Assembly (NCBI GenBank): GCA_963825565.1
Contig: CAWGTW010000012.1
Coordinates: forward strand, 1 to 64,000
DNA: 64,000 bases
From: JBFGCT01 sp963825565
Lineage (GTDB): Bacteria > Actinomycetota > Acidimicrobiia > Acidimicrobiales > Ilumatobacteraceae
Reading direction: 5' to 3'
Made by a program: the position numbers and the translations under genes. This document shows positions 32,398-40,146 of this stretch, piece after piece. The notes beneath the pieces were generated by a model, which was not told where the DNA came from, did not search any database, and worked only from the letters and a program-made list of their open reading frames with translations. Each line of letters starts with the position of its first letter. The stretch's first letter is position 1.

Positions 32398-33827
32398 GGC
32401 GCCGGCTCCCCTGAGGGTTCGGGCGGCGGCTGCGTCTCGCGCTCCTCGTCGACGACGACAGACGGATCGACCCGCAGGAGCACCTGGTCGATGGCGAAGC
32501 CATCGACCTCGAGGACCTCGATCATCACCCCGTCGACGACGACGGAGTCGCCGGACTCGGGGATTCGTTCGAGCCGCTCCAGCACGAGGCCGGCGACGGT
32601 GTCGTACTCCCCGTCCGGCAGTTGGAGCCCGGTCATCCGCTCGATCTCGTCGGGGCGCGAGGTGCCCGAGACCGACCACACGCCGGGCTCGACCTCGATG
32701 TGCTCGCCCGGTGCGCTCGGGTCGTACTCGTCCTCGATCTCACCGACCAGTTCCTCGACGACGTCTTCGAGCGTGACGACGCCGGCCGGGCCGCCGTACT
32801 CGTCGATGACGATCGCCATCTCGGTCGAGTGCGAGCGCAGCTCGGCGAGGACCACCGTCAGCCCGGCGGCCTCGGGGACGACGAGGATCTCCTGGTAGAG
32901 CCCCGACACCGGGGTGGCGTCGTACTCGTCGCGCGGGACGCCGAGCAGATCCTTGGCGTGAACGACCCCCTGCACGCGCCCATCGGCATCGACGACAGGA
33001 AAGCGCGAGTGGGTCGACGCCATCAGATCGCGGAAGTCGGCTGCCGACGCGTCGTCCCCGATCGTGACGACACGGTTCCATGGAACCATCGCATCGGAGG
33101 CCTCCAGCTCGGCGAAGTCGATCGCCCGTTCGAGCAGCGCTGCCTGCGACGGCGTCAGGTGGCCGCTCTCCGCCGACGAGTCGACGATGATGTCGAGCTC
33201 CTCGGTCGAGACGAAGCCGTGCAACTCCTCGACCGGCTCGATGCGGAACAGGCGCAGGAGCCGGTTGGCCGACCCGTCGAAGACGCGGATGATCGGCCCG
33301 AAGATGCGCATGTACCACCACGTCGTCGGCGCAACCGCCAGCGCGATCCGCTCGGGCTTGGCGATCGCCAGGTTCTTCGGCGCCAACTCACCGAAGACCA
33401 TCTGTGACATCGTCGCCAGCACGAACGCGACGAGGAGCGACACGCCGAACGAGGCGGAGCCCAGGCCGATGCTGTCGAGGAGGGGTTCGATCGTCTGTGC
33501 GATCGCCGGCTCGGCGATGAAGCCGAGCACCAGTGACGTCACGGTGATCCCGAGCTGGGCGCCCGACAACATGAAGCTCAGCCGCCGGTGAACGTCGACC
33601 GCTCGCCGAGCTCGTCGGCGACCCTGATCGGCGAGCTCGACGAACTTCGAACGGCGGGCGGCGACGAACGCGAACTCCCCGGCCACGAAATACCCGTTGG
33701 CGGCGATCAGCGCGACGACGGCGAGCAGCCCGAGGGCGGTCAGCACGGCATCGATCGGTTCGGGGGTGAGGGCTCGCCGATCGGCTCGCCCCCGTGTTGT
33801 CGGTCTTCGTGCATGGGACAAGCGCAT
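32394..33827 (-). CDS. CorC/HlyC-family CNNM/CBS transporter
   Basis: Intact paralogue of the downstream gene, 477 residues. It has DUF21/CNNM transmembrane domain (ANGYFVAGEFAFVAARRSKF, SGAQLGITVTSLVLGFIAEP, MVFGELAPKNLAIAKPE), two CBS domains (about 215-340, with FPVVDADGRVQGVVHAKDLL and MAIVIDEYGGPAGVVTLEDV) and a CorC_HlyC transporter-associated C-terminal domain. The acidic Pro-rich tail ends the protein. ATG 33827 is chosen from several candidates; the first 20 residues are Arg-rich and poorly supported. Divergent from the selenoprotein gene. Confidence 0.88.
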   Translation of the reverse strand: MRLSHARRPTTRGRADRRALTPEPIDAVLTALGLLAVVALIAANGYFVAGEFAFVAARRSKFVELADQGRRRARRAVDVHRRLSFMLSGAQLGITVTSLVLGFIAEPAIAQTIEPLLDSIGLGSASFGVSLLVAFVLATMSQMVFGELAPKNLAIAKPERIALAVAPTTWWYMRIFGPIIRVFDGSANRLLRLFRIEPVEELHGFVSTEELDIIVDSSAESGHLTPSQAALLERAIDFAELEASDAMVPWNRVVTIGDDASAADFRDLMASTHSRFPVVDADGRVQGVVHAKDLLGVPRDEYDATPVSGLYQEILVVPEAAGLTVVLAELRSHSTEMAIVIDEYGGPAGVVTLEDVVEELVGEIEDEYDPSAPGEHIEVEPGVWSVSGTSRPDEIERMTGLQLPDGEYDTVAGLVLERLERIPESGDSVVVDGVMIEVLEVDGFAIDQVLLRVDPSVVVDEERETQPPPEPSGEPAP

Positions 33828-33928
33828 GATATCGACCGGTGGCCGGGCACGTCGGGAACCGGGCGTGGCCAACACGACACGACCGAACGGTGCACCGGGC
33901 GGCCCGCGCCCGTACTACGGTCCCGCAA

Positions 33929-34402
33929 GTGTCCGCCTTCCACGACATCACGATGACCTCGATCACCGGCGACCAGCTCTCCTTCGAGCGGTTCCGCGGC
34001 CAGGTCTGCCTGGTCGTCAACGTCGCCAGCAAATGAGGCCTCACCCCCCAGTACGCAGGTCTGCGTACGCTCCACGACGACCATGACGACGTGACCGTCC
34101 TCGGCTTCCCGTGCAACCAGTTCGCCAACCAAGAGCCCGGGACCGACGCGGAGATCCTGGAGTTCGCCACGTCGACGTACGGCGTCGACTTCCCGATGTT
34201 CTCCAAGATCGAGGTCAACGGACCCGGTGCGGCTCCGCTCTACCGGCTGCTCAAGGAGGCCCAACCCGGTGAGGGCGACAGCCCCGACATCACCTGGAAC
34301 TTCGAGAAGTTCCTCGTCGACAAGGAGGGCAACGTCGTCGCCCGGTTTCCGCCGCCGACGACCCCCGAAACGGTCGCCGAGGTCATCGCGACGTACCGCT
34401 GA
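33929..34402 (+). CDS. Glutathione peroxidase family selenoprotein (Sec at residue 36)
   Basis: Thioredoxin-fold peroxidase reducing hydroperoxides with thiols. At the catalytic position the frame has TGA (34034-34036) instead of a Cys codon: NVASK-U-GLTPQY, where cysteine homologues read NVASKCGLTPQY. The same frame continues for 121 codons with the family motifs LGFPCNQFANQEPG and WNFEKFLVDKEGNV. The catalytic tetrad is thus U36, Gln68, Trp123, Asn124, and total length is 157 residues, normal for bacterial GPx. No indel is needed. A hairpin with the bacterial SECIS hallmark follows the TGA. GTG 33929 is the likely start; ATG at residue 9 is an alternative. The electron donor need not be glutathione. 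The next gene is an ATP-grasp-like YbdK ligase. Confidence 0.88.
34034..34068 (+). promoter_or_regulatory. UGA codon and bacterial SECIS hairpin
   Basis: The Sec TGA (34034-34036) is followed after 14 nt by a perfect 7-bp stem, GTACGCA (34051-34057) with TGCGTAC (34062-34068), closing a GGTC loop. The apical sequence GCAGGTCTGC is the same as that of the well-studied E. coli fdhF SECIS, whose GGUCU loop is bound by SelB. The loop begins 21 nt after the TGA, within the spacing described for bacterial SECIS elements. Translation also requires SelA, SelB, SelD and tRNA-Sec, none of which is in this window. Confidence 0.85.
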
Positions 34403-34489
34403 CCTCTCCGACATCACCGATCCGCCGCCGACCGGCGACCGGTCCCGTTGTGCGAGACTGCCCACGCCGCCGGTGGAGGGGCGAACATC

Positions 34490-35644
34490 ATGACGATCGA
34501 GTTCACGCGCAACGAACGACCGACGATCGGTGTCGAGCTGGAGTTGCACCTCGTCGACGCGGTGACCGGCGACCTCGTGTCCGCCGCCAACGAGATCCTC
34601 GACGAGATGGCGGTCGGCCATCCGGGCGGCGAGCACCCCAAGGCCAAGCACGAGTTGTTCCAGAGCACGGTCGAGATCATCACCGGCATCTGCGACACGC
34701 CGGCCGAGGCTCGCGCCGATCTGCAGGCCACGCTCGACGAGCTGCGCGCGCGTGCCGACGAGCGCGGGTTGCGCATCATCAGCTCGGGGACGCATCCGTT
34801 CGGCATCGCACGCGAGCAGGACGTCAGCCCGAGCCCCCGCTACCACGAGCTGATCGAGGCGATGCAGTGGCCGGCCCGCCGCCTGCTGATCTGTGGCATG
34901 CACGTCCACGTCGGCGTGCTCGACGGGGAGCGGGCGATCACGATCATCAACGAGCTCAAGCGCACGTTGCCGATCTTCCTGGCGCTGTCGTCGTCCAGCC
35001 CGTTCTTCGAAGGCGAGGATTCAGGACTGGCCTCGGCACGTTCGAAGGTCTTCGAGTCGCTCCCGACCGCCGGGCTTCCGCCGCAGTTGGCCGACTGGCT
35101 CGACTTCGAGGCGTTCATGTCGACGCTGCTCGACTCGGAGTGCATCACGTCGATCCGCGAGGTCTGGTGGGACATCCGGCCGCACCCGGAGTTCGGCACG
35201 ATCGAGCTGCGCATGTTCGACGCCCCGCAGACGCTTGGCGAGGTCGAGGCGCTCGCGGCGCTGACGCAGGCGCTGGTCGCCTGGTGCAACGACCGGATCG
35301 AGACCGGCGACCTCCCCGAGCCGCCGCGGGAGTGGACGATTCGCGAGAACCGCTGGCTCGCCGGACGGTACGGCATCGACGCCACCCTGATCGTCGAGGA
35401 CGCAGGCGGCGGCAAGCCGGTCCGCCGGCCGATCCGCGAACTCGTGCACGAGTTGATCGACGAGCTGACGCCGGTGGCAACACGGCTGGGCATCGACCGG
35501 GAACTGCACAACGTCTTCGGCATTCTCGAACGCGGATCGGGCACCATGCGGCAGCGAAAGCTGGTCGAGGACGGAGCTACGCTCCTCGATGTGGTGCACC
35601 ACCTTGCCGACGAGCTCGCAGACGACCGCGCGATGCCGGCATGA
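34490..35644 (+). CDS. ybdK: YbdK-family carboxylate-amine ligase (GCS2 type)
   Basis: ATP-dependent ligase related to glutamate-cysteine ligase 2. The 384-residue protein begins TIGVELELHLVDAVTGDLV, the metal/nucleotide site of the GCS2 fold. It has AKHELFQSTVEIITGIC, the conserved CGMHVHVGV histidine motif, a FGTIELRMFDAPQTLGEVEA arginine segment and RENRWLAGRYGID. E. coli YbdK shows weak gamma-glutamylcysteine synthesis; the true substrate here is unknown. ATG 34490 has GGAGG 8 nt upstream. It lies 87 bp after the selenoprotein peroxidase and overlaps the M20 gene by 4 nt, which suggests a small thiol/amide operon. Confidence 0.85.
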   Translation: MTIEFTRNERPTIGVELELHLVDAVTGDLVSAANEILDEMAVGHPGGEHPKAKHELFQSTVEIITGICDTPAEARADLQATLDELRARADERGLRIISSGTHPFGIAREQDVSPSPRYHELIEAMQWPARRLLICGMHVHVGVLDGERAITIINELKRTLPIFLALSSSSPFFEGEDSGLASARSKVFESLPTAGLPPQLADWLDFEAFMSTLLDSECITSIREVWWDIRPHPEFGTIELRMFDAPQTLGEVEALAALTQALVAWCNDRIETGDLPEPPREWTIRENRWLAGRYGIDATLIVEDAGGGKPVRRPIRELVHELIDELTPVATRLGIDRELHNVFGILERGSGTMRQRKLVEDGATLLDVVHHLADELADDRAMPA

Positions 35645-36837
35645 CGTCCGATCGTCCCGGATCGATCCGCCCGATCGATGCCTGGCTCGGCGAGCACGGC
35701 GAGGGGCTGATCGCCATCCGCCGGCAGTTGCACGCCCACCCGGAGCTGAGCGGCGAGGAGTACGCGACCACCGAGCTCGTCGGGGAACGGTTGCGCCTCG
35801 CCGGGCTGGAGCCGCGGTCTCTGACGTCTGGCACCGGGCTGCTGTGCGACCTCGTCGGCCGCGGCAGTCGGCGGCTCGCGCTGCGCGCCGACCTCGACGC
35901 GCTGGCGATGCACGACGACAAGCCGGTGCACTACCGCAGCCAGGTCGACGGGGTGGCGCACGCGTGCGGTCACGACGTGCACACCGTGATCATGCTCGGC
36001 ACCGCCCTCTACTTCGCCCATCACCCCGACGAGATCCCCGGTCCGATCCGGTTCGTGTTCCAGCCGGCGGAGGAGCGGGTGCCGGGCGGCGCGATCGACA
36101 CGATCGCCGACGGAGCCCTCGCCGATGTCGATGCGATCGTCGGGGCCCACTGCGACCCCAAGCTCGATGTCGGCCGGGTCGGCCTCAAGACCGGTCCGAT
36201 CTCGTCGGCGGCCGATATGGCGTGCATCACGCTCACCGGTCCGGGCGGGCACACCGCGCGGCCCGAGGAGACGGTCGACATGATCTCGGTCGCATCGCAC
36301 GTGGTCAACGAGCTACCGAAGCGGGTCGCAGCCGAGCTCGACGACCCGGCCGACGTCAAGGTCGTCTTCGGGTCGATCCACAGCGGCGACGCGGCCAACG
36401 TCATCCCCTCGTCGTGCCATCTGCGGGCATCGATCCGCACCCCGTCCGATGCGGTGTGGGAGCTGCTCCCCGCCATCGTCGACCGCGCGCTGTCCCACCT
36501 CCTTTCCGGGACCGGCGCGGCCTACGAGCTCGACTACACCCACGGCGTCCCACCGGTTGTCAACGACCGCGCCGTGACCGACCTCGTGCGCGGGGCGGCG
36601 GTCGCCGAGCTCGGTGCCTCGGCGGTCACCGACGCGGTGCAGAGCTGGGGCGGCGACGACTTCGCCTGGTACCTGCGTCGGATTCCCGGCACGTACGTCC
36701 GCATCGGCGTCCACGACCCGGCCGGCGATGGTCCGCGTCTCGACCTGCACGCCGGCTCGTTCGACGTCGACGAGTCGGCGATCGCGATCGGCGTGCGCCT
36801 CATGGTCCGCACCGCGGTCGCCTTCTTCGAGCGCTAG
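35641..36837 (+). CDS. M20-family metallo-amidohydrolase
   Basis: A 398-residue peptidase M20D-type amidohydrolase of the N-acyl-amino-acid/hippurate hydrolase group. The N-terminus has IRRQLHAHPELSGEEYAT. Metal ligands lie in HACGHDVHTVIMLG, the catalytic Glu in FQPAEERVPGGA, and the lid domain in TGPGGHTARPEETVD .. VFGSIHSGDAANVIPSSC. The C-terminus supplies GGDDFAWYLRRIPGTYVRIG and a final His (LDLHAGSFDVDE). It cleaves an amide-linked amino acid; the substrate may relate to the product of the translationally coupled YbdK-type ligase (inference). Confidence 0.88.
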   Translation: MTSDRPGSIRPIDAWLGEHGEGLIAIRRQLHAHPELSGEEYATTELVGERLRLAGLEPRSLTSGTGLLCDLVGRGSRRLALRADLDALAMHDDKPVHYRSQVDGVAHACGHDVHTVIMLGTALYFAHHPDEIPGPIRFVFQPAEERVPGGAIDTIADGALADVDAIVGAHCDPKLDVGRVGLKTGPISSAADMACITLTGPGGHTARPEETVDMISVASHVVNELPKRVAAELDDPADVKVVFGSIHSGDAANVIPSSCHLRASIRTPSDAVWELLPAIVDRALSHLLSGTGAAYELDYTHGVPPVVNDRAVTDLVRGAAVAELGASAVTDAVQSWGGDDFAWYLRRIPGTYVRIGVHDPAGDGPRLDLHAGSFDVDESAIAIGVRLMVRTAVAFFER

Positions 36838-36973
36838 TGCCATGACCGTGAACGTTCGAGGTGTCGACGCCGAGTCGGGTGCGTCGCTCGCAAGGCGTGG
36901 CGACGACTGCGTCGCCCTGCCCTACGGTGAAGAGCCGCAACGCCGCGAGCGGCGGAGCCGGCCGACGGAACAT

Positions 36974-36987
36974 CGCAAACGTTTGCG
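36974..36987. promoter_or_regulatory. LacI-family operator-like palindrome
   Basis: A perfect 14-bp palindrome, CGCAAACGTTTGCG, has the core of operators bound by LacI/PurR-type regulators (PurR consensus ACGCAAACGTTTGCGT). It lies in the 230-bp gap between the convergent M20 and coaE genes. I see no promoter or convincing gene there, so its role is unclear. Confidence 0.5.
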
Positions 36988-37067
36988 GTCAGGGCACTAG
37001 ACCCCTCGACCGCACCCGCAACGAACCACCCCCGTGCGGCGGCGCAACCCGAGCGGGCGATGTCGGA

Positions 37068-37658
37068 TCAGAGGTCGAGAAGCTCCGACCAGAGGCGGTC
37101 GACCTGGGCGGCGAGCGACCGGAGGTCGCCGCCGTTGTCGATGACGTGGGTCGCGGTCGCCCGCCTCTCCTCGCGGCTGACCTGGCTCTGGATCCGGGCG
37201 CGGGCATCGTCCTCGTCCATCCCGCGCTGCTCGACGAGACGGCGGACGGCGATGTCGACCGGCACGTCGACGACGATCGTCGCGCTCAGCCCGCGCCGGG
37301 GGTTCTCCCCGAGCAACGGGAAGTCGAGCACGACGATGCGATCGGTACCGCGGTGCTCGTCGATCTGGCGCTGGATCTCGCCCTGCATCGCCGGGTGGAC
37401 GATCCCGTTGAGATCGTCGAGCGCCTGCTTGTCGTTGAAGACGATCGAGGCGACCGCCGCCCGATCGAGCGTTCCGTCGTCGTTGATGATGTGCCGGCCG
37501 AACCGGTCGGCCATCGCGTCGAGCACCGGGCTGCCCGGGACCTGGAGGTCGCGGGCGATCCGATCGGCGTCGACGATGACCGCGCCCCGGGCGGCGAGCA
37601 TCGCCGACACCGTCGACTTGCCGGCGCCGATGCCTCCGGTCAGCCCGACGACGATCAT
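37068..37658 (-). CDS. coaE: Dephospho-CoA kinase
   Basis: The enzyme catalyses the last step of coenzyme A synthesis, phosphorylating the ribose 3'-OH of dephospho-CoA. The 196-residue P-loop kinase has Walker A GLTGGIGAGKS at residues 6-16, the DADRIARDLQVPG substrate motif, VLDFPLLGENP and the lid segment RIQSQVSREERRATATHVIDN. ATG 37658 gives the canonical N-terminus MIVVGLTGGIGAGKST. It follows rpsA by 78 bp in the conserved polA-rpsA-coaE order. Confidence 0.95.
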   Translation of the reverse strand: MIVVGLTGGIGAGKSTVSAMLAARGAVIVDADRIARDLQVPGSPVLDAMADRFGRHIINDDGTLDRAAVASIVFNDKQALDDLNGIVHPAMQGEIQRQIDEHRGTDRIVVLDFPLLGENPRRGLSATIVVDVPVDIAVRRLVEQRGMDEDDARARIQSQVSREERRATATHVIDNGGDLRSLAAQVDRLWSELLDL

Positions 37659-37736
37659 CGGCGCATGATGCCCGGCGGCCCGCCGCACGCGGTCATCGGA
37701 TCGTCGAGTCGGACCGGTGCTCGGGCCGGCTGCGGG

Positions 37737-39236
37737 TCACTCGGCGGCGACGGGGTCGACCTCGTCGACCTCGTCGACCATCGCCGAAGCGTCGGCCTCG
37801 ACCGCCTCAGCAGCCTCGACGACCTCAGCAGCCTCGACCGCCACAGCTGCCTCGACCGAGGGGACCTCGTCGGGTTCGGCGGCCGGCGCTGCTCCGTCCG
37901 TCGCCGGGGCGCTCAACGTCTCCGCCTCGACTGCCGCCGCGGCGGCGGCCGCGGCCGCGCCCTCGGCATCGTCGCCGTAGTACTCGGACCAGGCGGCCTC
38001 GGCCTCGGCAGAGGTCTCTCCCTGCACCCAGTTGCCGGACTCGTCGACGTCGAAGTGCTCGCGGTATTCCGCAGCGAGTTCGCCACCCTCGGCGGCCTGC
38101 TTGATCGACAGGCTGATGCGGCGACGGGCGAGGTCGAGGTCGATGATCTTGACCCACAGCTCCTCGCCGGGCGTGACGACCTGTTCGGGCGACTCGACGT
38201 GGTGGGCCGACATCTCCGAGATGTGGACGAGCCCCTCGATGCCGTCGCCGACCTGGACGAACGCGCCGAACTGGACGAGCTTGGTGACCCGGCCGTAGAC
38301 GAGCTGGCCGACCTGGTGGCCCTCGGCGAACTCCTGCCACGGGTCTTGCTGGGTGGCCTTGAGCGACAGGCTGATGCGCTCGCGGCTGAAGTCGACGTCG
38401 AGCACCTGCACCTTGACCGGATCGCCGACGGCGACGACCGAGCCGGGGTGGTCGACGTGCTTCCACGACAGCTCGCTGACGTGGATCAGCCCGTCCATGC
38501 CGCCGAGGTCGACGAACGCTCCGAACGACACGACGCTGGACACCGTGCCCTCGCGCACCTCGCCGACCTTGAGGTTGGTGAGGAACTGGTCGCGGGTCTC
38601 CTTCTGGTTCTCCTCGAGGTAGGCCCGCCGCGACAGGACGACGTTGTTGCGGTTCTTGTCGAGCTCGATGATCTTGGCGTGCACGGTCTGGCCGATGTAC
38701 GGCGCGAGGTCGCGAACACGGCGCAACTCGACGAGCGAAGCCGGCAGGAAGCCGCGCAGCCCGATGTCGACGATCAGGCCGCCCTTGACGACCTCGATGA
38801 CCGGGCCGCTGACGACCTCGTCGGCCTCCTTCTTGGCCTCGATGTCGCCCCACGCCCGCTCGTACTGCGCCCGCTTCTTCGACAGGAGCAGCCGGCCCTC
38901 CTTGTCCTCCTTGGTCAGCACGAGCGCCTCCACGCGCTCGCCCAGGCTGACGACCTCGGACGGGTCGACGTCATTGCGGATGCTCAGCTCGCGGGCCGGG
39001 ATGACCCCTTCGCTCTTGTAGCCGATGTCGAGCAGCACCTCGTCCCGGTCGATCTTGACGACGGTGCCGAAGACCATCTGGCCGTCCTCGACGGCCACCA
39101 TCGTGCCCTCGATCGCGTCGGCGAAGGACATGCCGAGGTCGTCGGACGTGATCTCGCGGGGTGTGTAATTGCCCTCGTCATCGAAGGTCCCCATCGTGGA
39201 GGTGGAGGAATCGGAGGTGGTCGAGGTATCGGACAA
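37737..39236 (-). CDS. rpsA: 30S ribosomal protein S1
   Basis: mRNA-binding ribosomal protein that aids initiation. The 499-residue protein has four S1 (OB-fold) RNA-binding domains at about 45-110, 130-195, 215-285 and 300-370 (for example EGTVSSVVSFGAFVDLGGMD, YGRVTKLVQFGAFVQVGDGI), as in other actinobacteria. A low-complexity acidic Ala/Glu/Val tail of about 100 residues (AEGAAAAAAAAAVEAETL) follows. The N-terminus is Ser/Thr-rich (MSDTSTTSDSSTSTMGTFDD). ATG at residue 15 is an alternative start. Neighbours match the actinobacterial polA-rpsA-coaE block. Confidence 0.95.
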   Translation of the reverse strand: MSDTSTTSDSSTSTMGTFDDEGNYTPREITSDDLGMSFADAIEGTMVAVEDGQMVFGTVVKIDRDEVLLDIGYKSEGVIPARELSIRNDVDPSEVVSLGERVEALVLTKEDKEGRLLLSKKRAQYERAWGDIEAKKEADEVVSGPVIEVVKGGLIVDIGLRGFLPASLVELRRVRDLAPYIGQTVHAKIIELDKNRNNVVLSRRAYLEENQKETRDQFLTNLKVGEVREGTVSSVVSFGAFVDLGGMDGLIHVSELSWKHVDHPGSVVAVGDPVKVQVLDVDFSRERISLSLKATQQDPWQEFAEGHQVGQLVYGRVTKLVQFGAFVQVGDGIEGLVHISEMSAHHVESPEQVVTPGEELWVKIIDLDLARRRISLSIKQAAEGGELAAEYREHFDVDESGNWVQGETSAEAEAAWSEYYGDDAEGAAAAAAAAAVEAETLSAPATDGAAPAAEPDEVPSVEAAVAVEAAEVVEAAEAVEADASAMVDEVDEVDPVAAE

Positions 39237-39360
39237 GGGACGGACTGCTTTCGAGGATTGCTGATCGTTGGACGGGTGAGCTGTGCGGCCGGAGCAGCGC
39301 AGGGGCTCAAGGGTAGCAGTGGCCTACGGAAACCGTCCCGTGGTGCCGCTCCGCGAATGG

Positions 39361-40146
39361 TCAGCCGTCGGCGCGCTGCTCGTCGCCGGTGCGCGCCCGT
39401 TCCACCCACCTCCCGAGCGATGCCGCTCGTGCGGCGACGACGAGGTACTCCGGCGACTCGGTCGTCGGCGGGTTGCGACCGAACGCCCCCGGCTCGACGC
39501 TGCTGATCGACTCGACCGACAGGCCGTGCCGATCGAGCAGCAGTCGCAACTCCCTCGGCGTGTAGCACCCGGTCCACAGTTCGACCGTGCGCGCCTCGCC
39601 GGACTCCGATCGGATCTCGGTGAGCTCGTGGCTCACCCCGGACGACGCGTCGAAGTCGGCATCGCCGTGGTACTTGACCACGAAGTAGGCGTTGAAGGCG
39701 CTCAGCGCGAGCCGGCCGCCGGGCCGCAGCGCCGCGGGCGAGACCGGCGACGACCGCGCCGTCGTCGCTGCGCTCGGTCATCATGCCGAAACCTCCTTGG
39801 CAGAGGCAGACCACGGCATCGAACTCGCCGGCGAACGACATCGAGCGGGCGTCGAGCCGCTCGAACGTCGCCCCGTCGGGGCGCGCGCCTGCGCGATCTC
39901 GACGAATCGTGCGCTGATGTCGACCCCGTGCACGGCGACGCCGCGCCGCGCCAGCTCGTGCGCGTGCCGGCCGGTACCGCACCCGACGTCGAGCACTCGG
40001 GCACCGGGAACGAGTTCGAGCACATCGACGAGGTGGTCGATCTCCTGCGCCGTGCCCTTGGTGTGGGCGTACCGGTCGTACGCCTCGCCGAGGTGGTCGG
40101 CGAGGTCCTCGAACCAGTGATCGCGCTGGGTCACGGGGCGGCTCAC
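39361..40146 (-). pseudogene. SAM-dependent methyltransferase, two compensating frameshifts
   Basis: The N-terminal part (GTG 40146, overlapping the polA stop by 4 nt) carries motif I of class I methyltransferases: GARVLDVGCGTGRHAHELAR with HGVDISARFVEIAQARAP after it. Near 39885 the frame shifts to DGATFERLDARSMSFAGEFD, and near 39730 it shifts again to a C-terminal domain (FVVKYHGDADFDASSG .. GCYTPRELRLLLDRHGLSVE) ending in TGA at 39361. The total span is an exact multiple of three (262 codons), so the two indels cancel. Substrate unknown. Confidence 0.68.

Noticed and set aside
34034..34036. TGA in the glutathione peroxidase read as a nonsense mutation or frameshift
   Set aside because: It falls exactly at the catalytic Cys/Sec position, the frame is unchanged on both sides, and a SECIS-like hairpin with the fdhF apical sequence follows.
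36842..37000. 52-codon frame after the M20 gene
   Set aside because: No clear ribosome site, no recognisable sequence, Arg-rich end. Insufficient support to call a gene.
36861..39506. 881-codon plus-strand frame over coaE and rpsA
   Set aside because: Antisense shadow; the minus strand carries clearly conserved CoaE and S1 domains.
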